DNA from: Candidatus Saccharibacteria bacterium oral taxon 488
GTDB lineage: Bacteria > Patescibacteriota > Saccharimonadia > Saccharimonadales > Saccharimonadaceae
Assembly (NCBI GenBank): GCA_013100805.1
Contig: CP040000.1
Coordinates: 1-64,000 of the forward strand
Direction of reading: 5' to 3'
Length of the DNA: 64,000 bases
In this document: in pieces, positions 53,101 to 60,805 of the stretch
Numbering within the stretch: the stretch's first letter is position 1
How the letters are laid out: each line of letters begins with the position of its first letter
Notes under the pieces: generated by a model
Databases searched by the model: none
What the model was told of the DNA's origin: nothing
The model's input: the letters and a program-made list of their open reading frames with translations, nothing else
Position numbers and translations under genes: made by a program

Positions 53101-53192
53101 GGAAGGATGCAGGAGTGGTTGAACTGGCACGCCTGGAAAGTGTGTAGGCTCTTCACGGGGCCTCCGGGGTTCGAATCCCCGTCCTTCCGCCA
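53101..53192 (+). tRNA. tRNA-Ser (GGA)
   Basis: Class II tRNA with acceptor GGAAGGA/TCCTTCC, anticodon stem CACGC/GTGTG around loop CTGGAAA (anticodon GGA), a long variable arm, T-loop TTCGAAT and encoded CCA. It is the fourth serine isoacceptor in the window. Confidence 0.96.
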
Positions 53193-53310
53193 GAGTTGGG
53201 ATACGTGAGATCTTGATGGTGCTGGGAGTGTATGGGTTAATTGTGTTATCATTAACATGTAGCGATCAAGCAAAATATTGGGATTATAAACGCGTAAAGG
53301 AGGTGCTGCA

Positions 53311-53838
53311 ATGAACGAAGTATACCGGGTAGGCGACGATACCGTATTCATTCCGGGCCGTGAAGCGCAAGAGCTGGCCGAGGCGTACGGCATAACTGAT
53401 CCAGAGCGCCAAGAAAGAGCCATTCAAGGGGTGGTGCACGCTCTTCGCAAGTACATTTCGGGTCAAGGTATCGTTGAGAGTCGATCTGGGCAGGTTTCTC
53501 TCACTGATCTCGAAGATTTTATTGCTTCAGGAGGACGACAGGAAATGTTATGTAGCCAATGCAAGAGGCCGCTGGGCGAGACAGCCCTAAGGAGTGAGAC
53601 GACACGCGGGGCGAGAGCTCCTAGGCGGAAAAATCCCCCCGTTGGCTTGAAGCCATCCCGGCTTATAAATAAAGCGGCGCATACTGGACAGGGGGCTGAA
53701 AAGCAGGGTAGGGCTGTCAAGTCTGAGTATGTTCAAGTTGGCTTGACTCTCCCTGAAGATCTCGTCACTACCAAGCGGCTCCCAGACCAGCTAAGAATCC
53801 TCCTCACGGACCCGCAGGAATTTCTCGGCCGGGACTAA
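53311..53838 (+). CDS. Unknown soluble protein with Cys pair
   Basis: 175 residues. The first ~75 are compact and helical (REAQELAEAYGITDPERQERAIQ-type pattern, then a LTDLEDFI segment). A CSQC pair (near 82) follows, then a basic Arg/Lys/Gly-rich linker, and a conserved-looking end with VQVGLTLPEDLVTTKRLPDQL. No family recognised; a DNA- or RNA-binding role would suit the basic linker but is not shown. AAAGGAGG precedes the ATG with ideal spacing. Confidence 0.72.
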   Translation: MNEVYRVGDDTVFIPGREAQELAEAYGITDPERQERAIQGVVHALRKYISGQGIVESRSGQVSLTDLEDFIASGGRQEMLCSQCKRPLGETALRSETTRGARAPRRKNPPVGLKPSRLINKAAHTGQGAEKQGRAVKSEYVQVGLTLPEDLVTTKRLPDQLRILLTDPQEFLGRD

Positions 53839-53901
53839 ACAAACTCTTCTCTTACGGAGCTCCCAGAATATTAAGTGTAATTATTATATGATCACAATAA
53901 G

Positions 53902-54504
53902 ATGAATTGTAAGAGTTCACCCATGCTCGAAGCTTTCTACCACCGTCATCGCCGCCTCGTCAAGTGCGCCATTGCCACCGCAGTTGTTGTGCTCATTTAT
54001 ATTGGGGCAGGCTTTCTCATTACGCTGCACCCTAATTACAAAGTTTATGAGCCACGCGAAGTATTCCTCAGTCGCTTTGATATGTCAACGGTCAAAGCCG
54101 CCCGCGTTATCCACTCAGAGCACCCATTTCTATATATAACCCGCGGCGAGCATCCGTACGGCTCGCTATTTGGTGTCATTACCGATGACTCCATTCGTCA
54201 GCGCCTGCTGACCATCCAGCCCTTCGCCAACTGCGCTCAGCCATATCGCTGCACGGATTGGAAATCGTACAAAGAAATCGGCGTGGAGCTACCATTTGTC
54301 GGCATGCGTAACGAAGTGGCCGGTTCAGCACGACCGACGTTTGATGCTGCGACCAGCAGCGATGCTAAATGCATCCTCCGCTATGCTCCCGGCCACCAAC
54401 CACTAAGCGCCACTTCTAGCAGCGAGGCCTTCTGCTTCCTGCCACGAAGCGGAGAGTTTGTGTATGATTTTATGGATACTGCTCATACAAGACGTCGATA
54501 TTAG
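53902..54504 (+). CDS. Single-pass membrane protein, unknown
   Basis: 200 residues with a basic N-terminus, one transmembrane helix (about 23-45) and an extracytoplasmic domain of about 150 residues with four Cys (NCAQPYRC, then AKCILRY and AFCFLP) that may form two disulfides. No family recognised. A TATGAT box 9 nt before the ATG suggests a very short or absent leader; the second Met (MLEAFYHR) is an alternative start. It stands alone between an unknown gene and the reductase operon. Confidence 0.65.
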   Translation: MNCKSSPMLEAFYHRHRRLVKCAIATAVVVLIYIGAGFLITLHPNYKVYEPREVFLSRFDMSTVKAARVIHSEHPFLYITRGEHPYGSLFGVITDDSIRQRLLTIQPFANCAQPYRCTDWKSYKEIGVELPFVGMRNEVAGSARPTFDAATSSDAKCILRYAPGHQPLSATSSSEAFCFLPRSGEFVYDFMDTAHTRRRY

Positions 54505-54789
54505 CCGGTGACCATCCATAACCACGGACGATATCCTCGTCGATATGCCTCAAGGGGTGACCACTAACGGTTGCCTCCGTGGCTCGTCGGCAGAGAATAA
54601 TCAGTTAGCGAGCTGTTTTCATTGTAAAATTAACAAAACCTCTTGTCGCGCCACATCTAGTGCTTTATCATAGTATACATACACTAAATGTGTAGAGGGT
54701 ACTAAACAAAAAGCAAATAGACGAGAGGTGTCAGTCGCCACCGCAGAGAGGTCGGCGGTAGTTTTGCTGATCATCAAGGAGGGAAATAG
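54505..54789 (+). promoter_or_regulatory. Upstream region of the ribonucleotide reductase operon
   Basis: 285 bp without a gene. It contains a 13-bp palindrome ACACTAAATGTGT (54681-54693) next to a possible -10 (TATCAT/TATACA, about 54666-54680), and a small hairpin ACCGC/GCGGT within 60 bp of the start. An AAGGAGGG ribosome-binding site lies before GTG 54790. The palindrome resembles an NrdR box in its ACAC/GTGT ends but is 3 bp short of the 16-bp consensus, so this identity is doubtful. Confidence 0.4.
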
Positions 54790-57192
54790 GTGCAACAAAT
54801 TAACGTCGTCAAACGCGATGGGACGAAAGAGCCGTTTGATGCAAATAAAATTAACGCGGCGATTTTGAAGGCTTGCGACGGGCTGCCAGATCAGGTTTCT
54901 AAGGTGGTGCAGGTGGCAACCGAGCTGCAGCTGACGCTATTTGACGGGATTACCACCGAGCAGCTCGACCAGGCCGTCATCCAGACGACACTACAGAATG
55001 TTAAGGATGATCCAGATTATGATAAAATCGCAGCCCGCTTGCTACTAAAGACTATCTATAAGAGCATTTTGGGCGATTACGAGACGGCCGACGAATTAAA
55101 AAAATTGCACGCGCGGGAGTTTCCGAAGTTTGTTAAAGCGGCGGTCAAAGATGGTTTGCTTGATGAGCGGATGGGTGATGGTCGGTTTGATCTAAAGAAG
55201 CTTGGCGAAGCACTTGATCCTGCTAAAGATGACCTCAGTAAATATCTCGGCGTGATTACCAACCGTAACCGCTACGCTCTACGTAAGCACGGCAGTGAGC
55301 CAATTGAACCGCCGCAGTTTACCCACATGCGTATCGCTATGGGGCTAAGCTACAACGAAGAAGATCCTACAGCCGCAGCAATTTCGTTCTATCATCATAT
55401 GAGCAATCTGGAGTATGTGCCAGGCGGCTCGACTCGGGTTAATGCTGGCTGCGCCTTCCCGCAGCTTAGTAACTGTTTCTTGTTGGAAGTACAGGATGAC
55501 ATGGAGTCAATTGCTAAATCGATTCGCGATACCATGTGGATCGCCAAAGGTACGGGCGGCATCGGCATTAGCTTTACTAAGCTGCGATCATCGGGCAGTC
55601 CGGTCAAGACAACCAATACAACGAGTACGGGACCAATCCCGTTTATCAAGATGATCGACACGGCGCTATTTGCAGTATCACGCAAGGGTAAAAAGATGGG
55701 CGCGGCGGCGGTGTATATGGAAAATTGGCACATTGATTTCAAGGAGTTCATCGACCTACGTTCCAACTCCGGCGACCCATATATGCGTACACGCTTTGCC
55801 AACACTGCGGTATTTATCTCTGATGAATTTATGAAGCGAGTGCAGAAAGACCAAGATTGGTATCTGTTTGATCCAGCAGAAACGTCGGATCTGCCCGAGC
55901 TATATGGTGAGGAGTTCTCAGCTTGCTACAAAGAGTATGTCAAGCTAGCGGAGGCTGGTAAGCTGCGCGTCTTTGACAAAGTACCAGCCCGTCAGCAGTT
56001 CAAGCAAATCCTGACCAGCCTGCAGGCCACCAGTCACCCATGGCTGACGTGGAAAGACACCATTAACGTCCGCGCCCTGAACAACAATACCGGTACGATT
56101 CACCTGTCTAATCTCTGCACGGAAATTACCCTGCCACAGGATGAGAAAAATATCGCTACCTGCAACCTCATCAGTATTAATCTGTCGGCGTTCTTGCGCG
56201 AGGATAAGACATGGGACTGGGAACGGCTGCAAGAGGTGGCACGGGCAGCAACGCGCCAGCTCGATAACCTGGTGGATATCACCCAGACGCCAATTCCAGA
56301 GGCGATGCACTCAAATCAGCAGACGCGGGCAATTGGTATCGGCGTTATGGGCTTTACCGATGTGCTGGAAAAGCTCGGCTACTGCTATGAGTCGAACGAA
56401 GCCTATGAGTTAATCGATCAGTTGACGGAGTTTATCAGCTATCATGCCATCGACCAATCGGCGGATTTGGCAGCCAAGCTCGGTAGTTATCCAACATATA
56501 GTGGTAGTGGCTGGAGTAAAGGTATTCTGCCGATTGACACGCTGGAGACGCTGTCTACCGACCGTAAGGTTAAGGTGAAAATTGATAATAAAACCCGGCT
56601 AGATTGGGATAAATTACGTAAGAAAGTTAAAAAGGGCATGCGTAATGCCACGCTGATGGCTATCGCCCCGACCGCTAACATCGGTCATGTGGCAGGAACG
56701 ACGCCGGGGATTGATCCGCAGTTTGCCCAGATTTTTAGCCGCTCAACGTTGAACGGTAAGTTTTTGGAGGTGAACAATAACCTGGTGCGCGATCTCAAAA
56801 CGCTGAACTTGTGGGATGACATTAAGGAAGAGGTTTTTGCTAATCAGGGTGATATTCAACACATTGACGCCATTCCGCAGAAACTGAAAGATGTTTATAA
56901 AACCAGCTTCCAATTGAGCCCGTATGCGTTCATTGAGGTGGCAGCCCGGGCACAGAAGTGGGTGGATCAGGCGATTAGCCGTAATATGTACCTGGAAACT
57001 CGTGACATTGATGAGTATGTGGAAATTTATTCTGAAGCGTGGCGACGTGGCCTAAAAACCACCTACTACTTGCACGTTAAGCCGCGTCATCAATCAGAGC
57101 AGACCACGGTGTCGGTGGAAAAATTAGCAGAACAGAAGATTCGAACTGGCGCTAAAACGCGCGGGTTTGGATTTGCCAAAGTTAATAAATAA
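54790..57192 (+). CDS. nrdA: Class I ribonucleotide reductase large subunit NrdA
   Basis: Reduces ribonucleotides to deoxyribonucleotides using a radical delivered by NrdB. 800 residues from GTG 54790. An ATP-cone allosteric domain (about 1-90) begins QINVVKRDGTKEPFDANKI. Active-site cysteines lie in LSNCFLLEV (near 226), NLCTEI (near 442) and ATCNLISINL (near 458), with the radical-transfer pair TTYYLHVK (near 759). The protein ends TRGFGFAKVNK with no cysteine: the C-terminal CxxC that normally re-reduces the active site through thioredoxin or glutaredoxin is missing. A 57-residue downstream gene ends in such a pair. Confidence 0.96.
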   Translation: MQQINVVKRDGTKEPFDANKINAAILKACDGLPDQVSKVVQVATELQLTLFDGITTEQLDQAVIQTTLQNVKDDPDYDKIAARLLLKTIYKSILGDYETADELKKLHAREFPKFVKAAVKDGLLDERMGDGRFDLKKLGEALDPAKDDLSKYLGVITNRNRYALRKHGSEPIEPPQFTHMRIAMGLSYNEEDPTAAAISFYHHMSNLEYVPGGSTRVNAGCAFPQLSNCFLLEVQDDMESIAKSIRDTMWIAKGTGGIGISFTKLRSSGSPVKTTNTTSTGPIPFIKMIDTALFAVSRKGKKMGAAAVYMENWHIDFKEFIDLRSNSGDPYMRTRFANTAVFISDEFMKRVQKDQDWYLFDPAETSDLPELYGEEFSACYKEYVKLAEAGKLRVFDKVPARQQFKQILTSLQATSHPWLTWKDTINVRALNNNTGTIHLSNLCTEITLPQDEKNIATCNLISINLSAFLREDKTWDWERLQEVARAATRQLDNLVDITQTPIPEAMHSNQQTRAIGIGVMGFTDVLEKLGYCYESNEAYELIDQLTEFISYHAIDQSADLAAKLGSYPTYSGSGWSKGILPIDTLETLSTDRKVKVKIDNKTRLDWDKLRKKVKKGMRNATLMAIAPTANIGHVAGTTPGIDPQFAQIFSRSTLNGKFLEVNNNLVRDLKTLNLWDDIKEEVFANQGDIQHIDAIPQKLKDVYKTSFQLSPYAFIEVAARAQKWVDQAISRNMYLETRDIDEYVEIYSEAWRRGLKTTYYLHVKPRHQSEQTTVSVEKLAEQKIRTGAKTRGFGFAKVNK

Positions 57193-57209
57193 AATAAAGG
57201 AGGAACGAT

Positions 57210-57320
57210 ATGGAATATCAAGATACATTACCGGGAATTGATCGGTTAACTGAGGAGGCGGCGCAGCGAGCCATTGGGCAGGAAGCACTATTTGTCGTCA
57301 CAATAGAGGAGGGTAACTAA
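57210..57320 (+). CDS. 36-residue protein between nrdA and nrdB
   Basis: A complete small reading frame from ATG 57210 to TAA 57318-57320, with an excellent AAAGGAGGA site 5 nt before the ATG. It ends immediately before the nrdB ATG, and its last codons contain the GAGGAGGG site of nrdB. The peptide begins MEYQDTLPGIDRLTEEAAQR and ends TIEEGN; it is acidic and probably helical, with no Cys. It could be a tiny reductase-associated protein or a translated leader that couples nrdB to nrdA. No family recognised. Confidence 0.65.
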   Translation: MEYQDTLPGIDRLTEEAAQRAIGQEALFVVTIEEGN

Positions 57321-58298
57321 ATGGGAATCTTAGGTTCAGGCCTACGCGACGGTTTATCGCTGCACCCAATCCGCTACCAGTGGGCATATGACCTATACAA
57401 TCAAGCGGTGGCTAACACCTGGTTCCCCAACGAGGTTCAGTTGGTCCAGGATTTGGCGGACTTTGAAAAACTCAGTGATGAGGAAAAGCATGCGCTCAAA
57501 ACGGTGATTAGCTACCTTAACCCAAACGAGCTACTGATTAACAAGTCGCTGGCGTTTGGTATTTACCCATACGTTAACGCCGCTGAAGCGCAGCTCTATC
57601 TGTCAAAACAGATGTGGGAAGAGGCTAACCACTTCATGACGTTTGAATACATTATCGAGACGTTTCCGTTTGATCGCGAGGAAATTTACGTGGCGGGCTT
57701 TGGCAAAAAATCGCTGGCCGACAAGGCAGATTTCCAGAATAAGCACTTGGAGGTGATGCTGGATCCAAATTTGGATATCTACACACTGGAGGGTAAAAAA
57801 GACTTTGTTCGTTCGCTGGTAGCCTATAACATTGTGCTCGAAGGCATCTGGTTCTACTCGGGCTTTATGGTTGGTATGAGCTTCCGTCAGCGTAATTTAT
57901 TGCGTAATGTCGGTACGTTGCTAGACTGGATCACCAAGGATGAGAATTTGCACTTAACCTTTGGTATCAACTTGCTGCTCACCATCTTGGACGAAAACCC
58001 AGAATTGCAAACGCAGGAATTTGCCGAGGAAATTCGTGGGCTCATCCTGCAGGCGGTTGAGCTAGAAAAAGAGTACAACAAGGATATGTTGCCAAAGGGA
58101 ATCTTGGGTCTAAACGCTGATTATGTCAATCAGTACGTCATGCATATGACTGACCGCCGCTTGGTTGAACTTGGATTTGAGCCGGAGTACAACGTAGCCA
58201 ACCCAGCCAAATGGATGGCTACGGCAAATGACACTTTGGAGTTGGTTAATTTCTTTGAAAGCACTAACACTAGCTATGAAGTAAATACCACGAAATAA
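57321..58298 (+). CDS. nrdB: Ribonucleotide reductase small subunit NrdB, class Ic-like
   Basis: Generates the radical for NrdA at a two-metal centre. 325 residues, ferritin-like helices. The metal ligands line up as E70, E101, H104, E174, E208 and H211, with the same intervals (31, 3, 70, 34, 3) as the Chlamydia trachomatis class Ic protein. The first ligand is Glu rather than Asp, and the position of the usual radical Tyr (four after the first His) is F108 in NHFMTFEY. Both are hallmarks of class Ic, which uses a Mn(IV)/Fe(III) centre instead of a tyrosyl radical. A C-terminal Tyr (TSYEVNTTK) for radical transfer is present. Metal content is inferred. Confidence 0.95.
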   Translation: MGILGSGLRDGLSLHPIRYQWAYDLYNQAVANTWFPNEVQLVQDLADFEKLSDEEKHALKTVISYLNPNELLINKSLAFGIYPYVNAAEAQLYLSKQMWEEANHFMTFEYIIETFPFDREEIYVAGFGKKSLADKADFQNKHLEVMLDPNLDIYTLEGKKDFVRSLVAYNIVLEGIWFYSGFMVGMSFRQRNLLRNVGTLLDWITKDENLHLTFGINLLLTILDENPELQTQEFAEEIRGLILQAVELEKEYNKDMLPKGILGLNADYVNQYVMHMTDRRLVELGFEPEYNVANPAKWMATANDTLELVNFFESTNTSYEVNTTK

Positions 58299-58303
58299 CT
58301 ACT

Positions 58304-58702
58304 ATGGACAAAATTACAACAGATATTTTAGACACCGTGGAAGTTGGCGCCTTGGCCACCGCCAATCGCGACAGAACACCATTAGTGACGCCGCTTCACT
58401 TTGTGCGTTATAAAAATAACAACATTATTTGGATTTCTGACCGGCAATCTCGTCACGCCGTCAATGCCTACCGCAGCGGTGTTGTAGAATTTGTCGTTTG
58501 GAATGATCAAAAAAGTGCTGTCTTTTTGACAACAAAGGTAAGAGAATTACCAGAGGAAGAAGAGGCGGCGGCTTTGGAGGTCTATGCCAACAAACTGGGA
58601 GACTTTATGCCGCGCGTCGAACATAGGCAAATTTACATCATGCCAATCGGCAATCTTGATGAAAAAACTACAACAGGAAATTGGCTGCACTATGTTGCAT
58701 AA
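58304..58702 (+). CDS. PPOX-family FMN-binding protein
   Basis: 132 residues with the split-barrel fold of pyridoxamine-phosphate-oxidase-like flavoproteins: GALATANRDRTPLVTPLHFVRY at the start, IIWISDRQSRHAVNAYRSGVV in the middle and the YIMPIGNL end. Members bind FMN, F420 or heme and carry out small-molecule redox reactions; the substrate is unknown. It begins 5 nt after nrdB and so belongs to the reductase operon. A flavoprotein there might feed electrons to the reductase, but that is conjecture. Confidence 0.87.
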   Translation: MDKITTDILDTVEVGALATANRDRTPLVTPLHFVRYKNNNIIWISDRQSRHAVNAYRSGVVEFVVWNDQKSAVFLTTKVRELPEEEEAAALEVYANKLGDFMPRVEHRQIYIMPIGNLDEKTTTGNWLHYVA

Positions 58703-58761
58703 ACGCTACATATAGCGTATTATAAGCATAAGCGATACTAAATACATAGAAAGACAGGAAC

Positions 58762-58935
58762 ATGAACGCAAGTCAAATTATTTCTGACGACATGACATTG
58801 GAAGAAAAATTGAATGCCATTGATGCGGCGATGCAGGCAGCGCAGGCGGTAGCTGACGAGCAGGCCAAGGCGAATGGCAGTGTCGCTGCGCCCATTGATC
58901 CGGCAAGTCTGACGATTTGCGATGGCTGCGAATAG
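58762..58935 (+). CDS. 57-residue protein ending in CxxC
   Basis: A complete frame beginning MNASQIISDDMTLEEKLNAI, with an Ala-rich helix in the middle and the end PASLTICDGCE. An AGACAGGA site precedes the ATG. The final Cys-Asp-Gly-Cys near the very C-terminus after a flexible Ala/Gly/Pro stretch looks like the tail of class I NrdA proteins, which is absent from the NrdA of this operon. It lies 464 bp after nrdB, beyond the PPOX gene, and is closed by a terminator. Small redox protein or detached reductase tail are both possible; no family recognised. Confidence 0.65.
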   Translation: MNASQIISDDMTLEEKLNAIDAAMQAAQAVADEQAKANGSVAAPIDPASLTICDGCE

Positions 58936-58939
58936 AAAT

Positions 58940-58967
58940 AAAAGGGCGTCAATTCGGCGCCTCTTTT
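58940..58967 (+). terminator. Rho-independent terminator
   Basis: Stem AAAAGGGCG/CGCCTCTTTT with a one-base bulge, directly after the 57-residue gene and before pyrG. Confidence 0.75.
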
Positions 58968-58988
58968 AATTAGAATAATGGAGAAGCA

Positions 58989-60566
58989 ATGACGAGGAAG
59001 TTTATTTTCGTAACAGGCGGCGTGCTGTCGGGCGTTGGCAAGGGTATCACGGCAGCAAGTATCGGCGCAGTGCTGCAGGCCAAGGGCATCGCCGTGTCGG
59101 TACAAAAGTGCGATCCGTATCTGAATGTTGATGCTGGACTATTGAACCCGAAAGAGCATGGCGAGTGTTTTGTGACTAAAGATGGTGCCGAGACTGATTT
59201 GGATTTGGGCCACTACGAGCGATTTTTAGATTTAGAATTGACGCGGAAAAACACTACGCTGTCGGGCCGATTGCTGCGCGATTTGATCGCCGATGAGCGG
59301 GCTGGTAAGTTTGGTGGCCAGACGGTACAGATGGTGCCGCATTTGACTAATTCTATCAAGGCGGCTATCCGCGAGGCGGCCGAGGGCGACGTCCACATCG
59401 TGGAAATTGGTGGCACAGTTGGCGACTACGAGGGCCTGAGTTTTATTGAGTCAATTCGCGGTTTTGCGCTGGATGTGGGGCGGGAAAATTGCCTGTTCGT
59501 GCACGTGGTGTACGTGCCGTTTTTGGAAGCGTCGCACGAGTATAAGACCAAGCCGGCTCAGAATGCGCTGGCAGATCTTCGCGGTTTTGGCATTATGCCG
59601 GATGTGGTGGCAGTCCGGACGGAGGGCCATGACAAGCCGCCGCGCAGTATCGGCGAAAAAATTGCCATTTCGTCTGGCGTGCGCCAGGAGGGAATTATTA
59701 TGATGCCAAATGTTGATACGGTATATGAAGTGCCATTGACGGTGTATCGCGATCTGGGCAAGTTATTGGGCGAATTTACCGACAATTCAGTGGAGCCAAA
59801 TTTACAGCGATGGAAACGTCTAGCTCAGCGCGATACTACTGAATATACCAAGCGGGTAACCGTCGGCTTGGTGGCTAAATACATTGATAATTCTGATACT
59901 TACTTGTCGGTGACTGAGGCGCTAAAGTCTGCCGCTTGGGCGAACAAAAGCGAGATTTCTATCAAGTGGATTAATGCTGAGACGGCGAACGAAGCTGATT
60001 TCGCCAGTGTTGACGCTATCGTGGTGCCGGGTGGTTTCGGTACGCGCGGCGTGGAGGGGAAGATTAAAGCAGCTGAATATTGTATAAAAAACAACAAGCC
60101 GTATCTAGGAATTTGCCTGGGTTTGCAGGCGGCGGTTATTGCGGCGGCGCGCTTGGGCGGCGTGGCGAATGCTAACAGTGAAGAGTTTGGCGCTGAGCCT
60201 GGCGCGAATGTGGTGTACATCATGGACGGACAGCAGGGCAAGCAGTCGACCGGCGGCACGATGCGCCTCGGCGATTATCCGGCGGTGCTGAAATCTGGTT
60301 CGCTCGTTGCTAAGATGTACGGCAAGACAGAGGTAACTGAGCGCCATCGCCACCGCTACGAAGTGAATCAAGATTTTGTTCAAGCGATTGAACGGGGCGG
60401 TCTAGTGATTTCTGGCACGTCGCCGAACGGCCAGCTGGTGGAATTTATTGAAGCGCCGCATCATCGGTATTTCGTGGCTACGCAAGCTCATCCTGAATTT
60501 AAGTCGCGCCCGTTCCGCCCGCATCCGCTATTTGACGGGCTGATTCGAGCTGCCTTGACAAAGTAA
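58989..60566 (+). CDS. pyrG: CTP synthase
   Basis: Makes CTP from UTP with ATP and glutamine-derived ammonia. 525 residues. The N-terminal synthase domain (about 1-265) has TGGVLSGVGKGITAASIG and KCDPYLNVDAG. The C-terminal class I glutamine amidotransferase (about 290-520) has VVPGGFGTRG, nucleophile Cys in YLGICLGLQ and the His-Glu pair in QAHPEFKSRP. Normal length and residues. A GGAGAAGC site precedes the ATG. Its last codons contain the -35 box of the next small gene. Confidence 0.98.
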   Translation: MTRKFIFVTGGVLSGVGKGITAASIGAVLQAKGIAVSVQKCDPYLNVDAGLLNPKEHGECFVTKDGAETDLDLGHYERFLDLELTRKNTTLSGRLLRDLIADERAGKFGGQTVQMVPHLTNSIKAAIREAAEGDVHIVEIGGTVGDYEGLSFIESIRGFALDVGRENCLFVHVVYVPFLEASHEYKTKPAQNALADLRGFGIMPDVVAVRTEGHDKPPRSIGEKIAISSGVRQEGIIMMPNVDTVYEVPLTVYRDLGKLLGEFTDNSVEPNLQRWKRLAQRDTTEYTKRVTVGLVAKYIDNSDTYLSVTEALKSAAWANKSEISIKWINAETANEADFASVDAIVVPGGFGTRGVEGKIKAAEYCIKNNKPYLGICLGLQAAVIAAARLGGVANANSEEFGAEPGANVVYIMDGQQGKQSTGGTMRLGDYPAVLKSGSLVAKMYGKTEVTERHRHRYEVNQDFVQAIERGGLVISGTSPNGQLVEFIEAPHHRYFVATQAHPEFKSRPFRPHPLFDGLIRAALTK

Positions 60567-60583
60567 AAAACTTATGCTAACAT
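60555..60583 (+). promoter_or_regulatory. Consensus promoter inside the end of pyrG
   Basis: TTGACA (60555-60560), 17-nt spacer ending TTATGC, TAACAT (60578-60583). It drives the 51-residue gene and perhaps argS. Confidence 0.75.
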
Positions 60584-60619
60584 ACAGCCAGATAGTACCT
60601 AAAATAAAAAGGAATAAAA

Positions 60620-60775
60620 ATGGCTGAAGAAACAATTGAAATGCAGGATCCGCTTGATAAGACGACGCTGAGTCATGACGATGCCTCGGCGCTTGGGTAT
60701 GTTTTGCGTCACGTCAAGGGCTCGAGTCCGAGTTCGGTGACGCTGCTGCAGCTGGAAGAAATGGGTCAGGAGTAA
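60620..60775 (+). CDS. 51-residue unknown protein
   Basis: A complete frame from ATG 60620 to TAA 60773-60775, beginning MAEETIEMQDPLDKTTLSHD and ending LLQLEEMGQE. It is acidic, soluble and likely helical, with AAAAAGGAATAA before the ATG. It has its own consensus promoter and lies between pyrG and argS. No family recognised. The convincing promoter and ribosome-binding site argue that it is real despite its size. Confidence 0.65.
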   Translation: MAEETIEMQDPLDKTTLSHDDASALGYVLRHVKGSSPSSVTLLQLEEMGQE

Positions 60776-60805
60776 AACTGCTTGTTGTCTGCTATACTGG
60801 AAGGT

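Noticed and set aside
54681..54693. NrdR box before nrdA
   Set aside because: ACACTAAATGTGT has the right ends but is 13 bp, not the 16-bp consensus, and there is only one copy, whereas NrdR boxes usually come in pairs.
58703..58718. Terminator after the PPOX gene
   Set aside because: ACGCTA/TAGCGT is only a 6-bp stem without a T-run, so it is too weak to claim.
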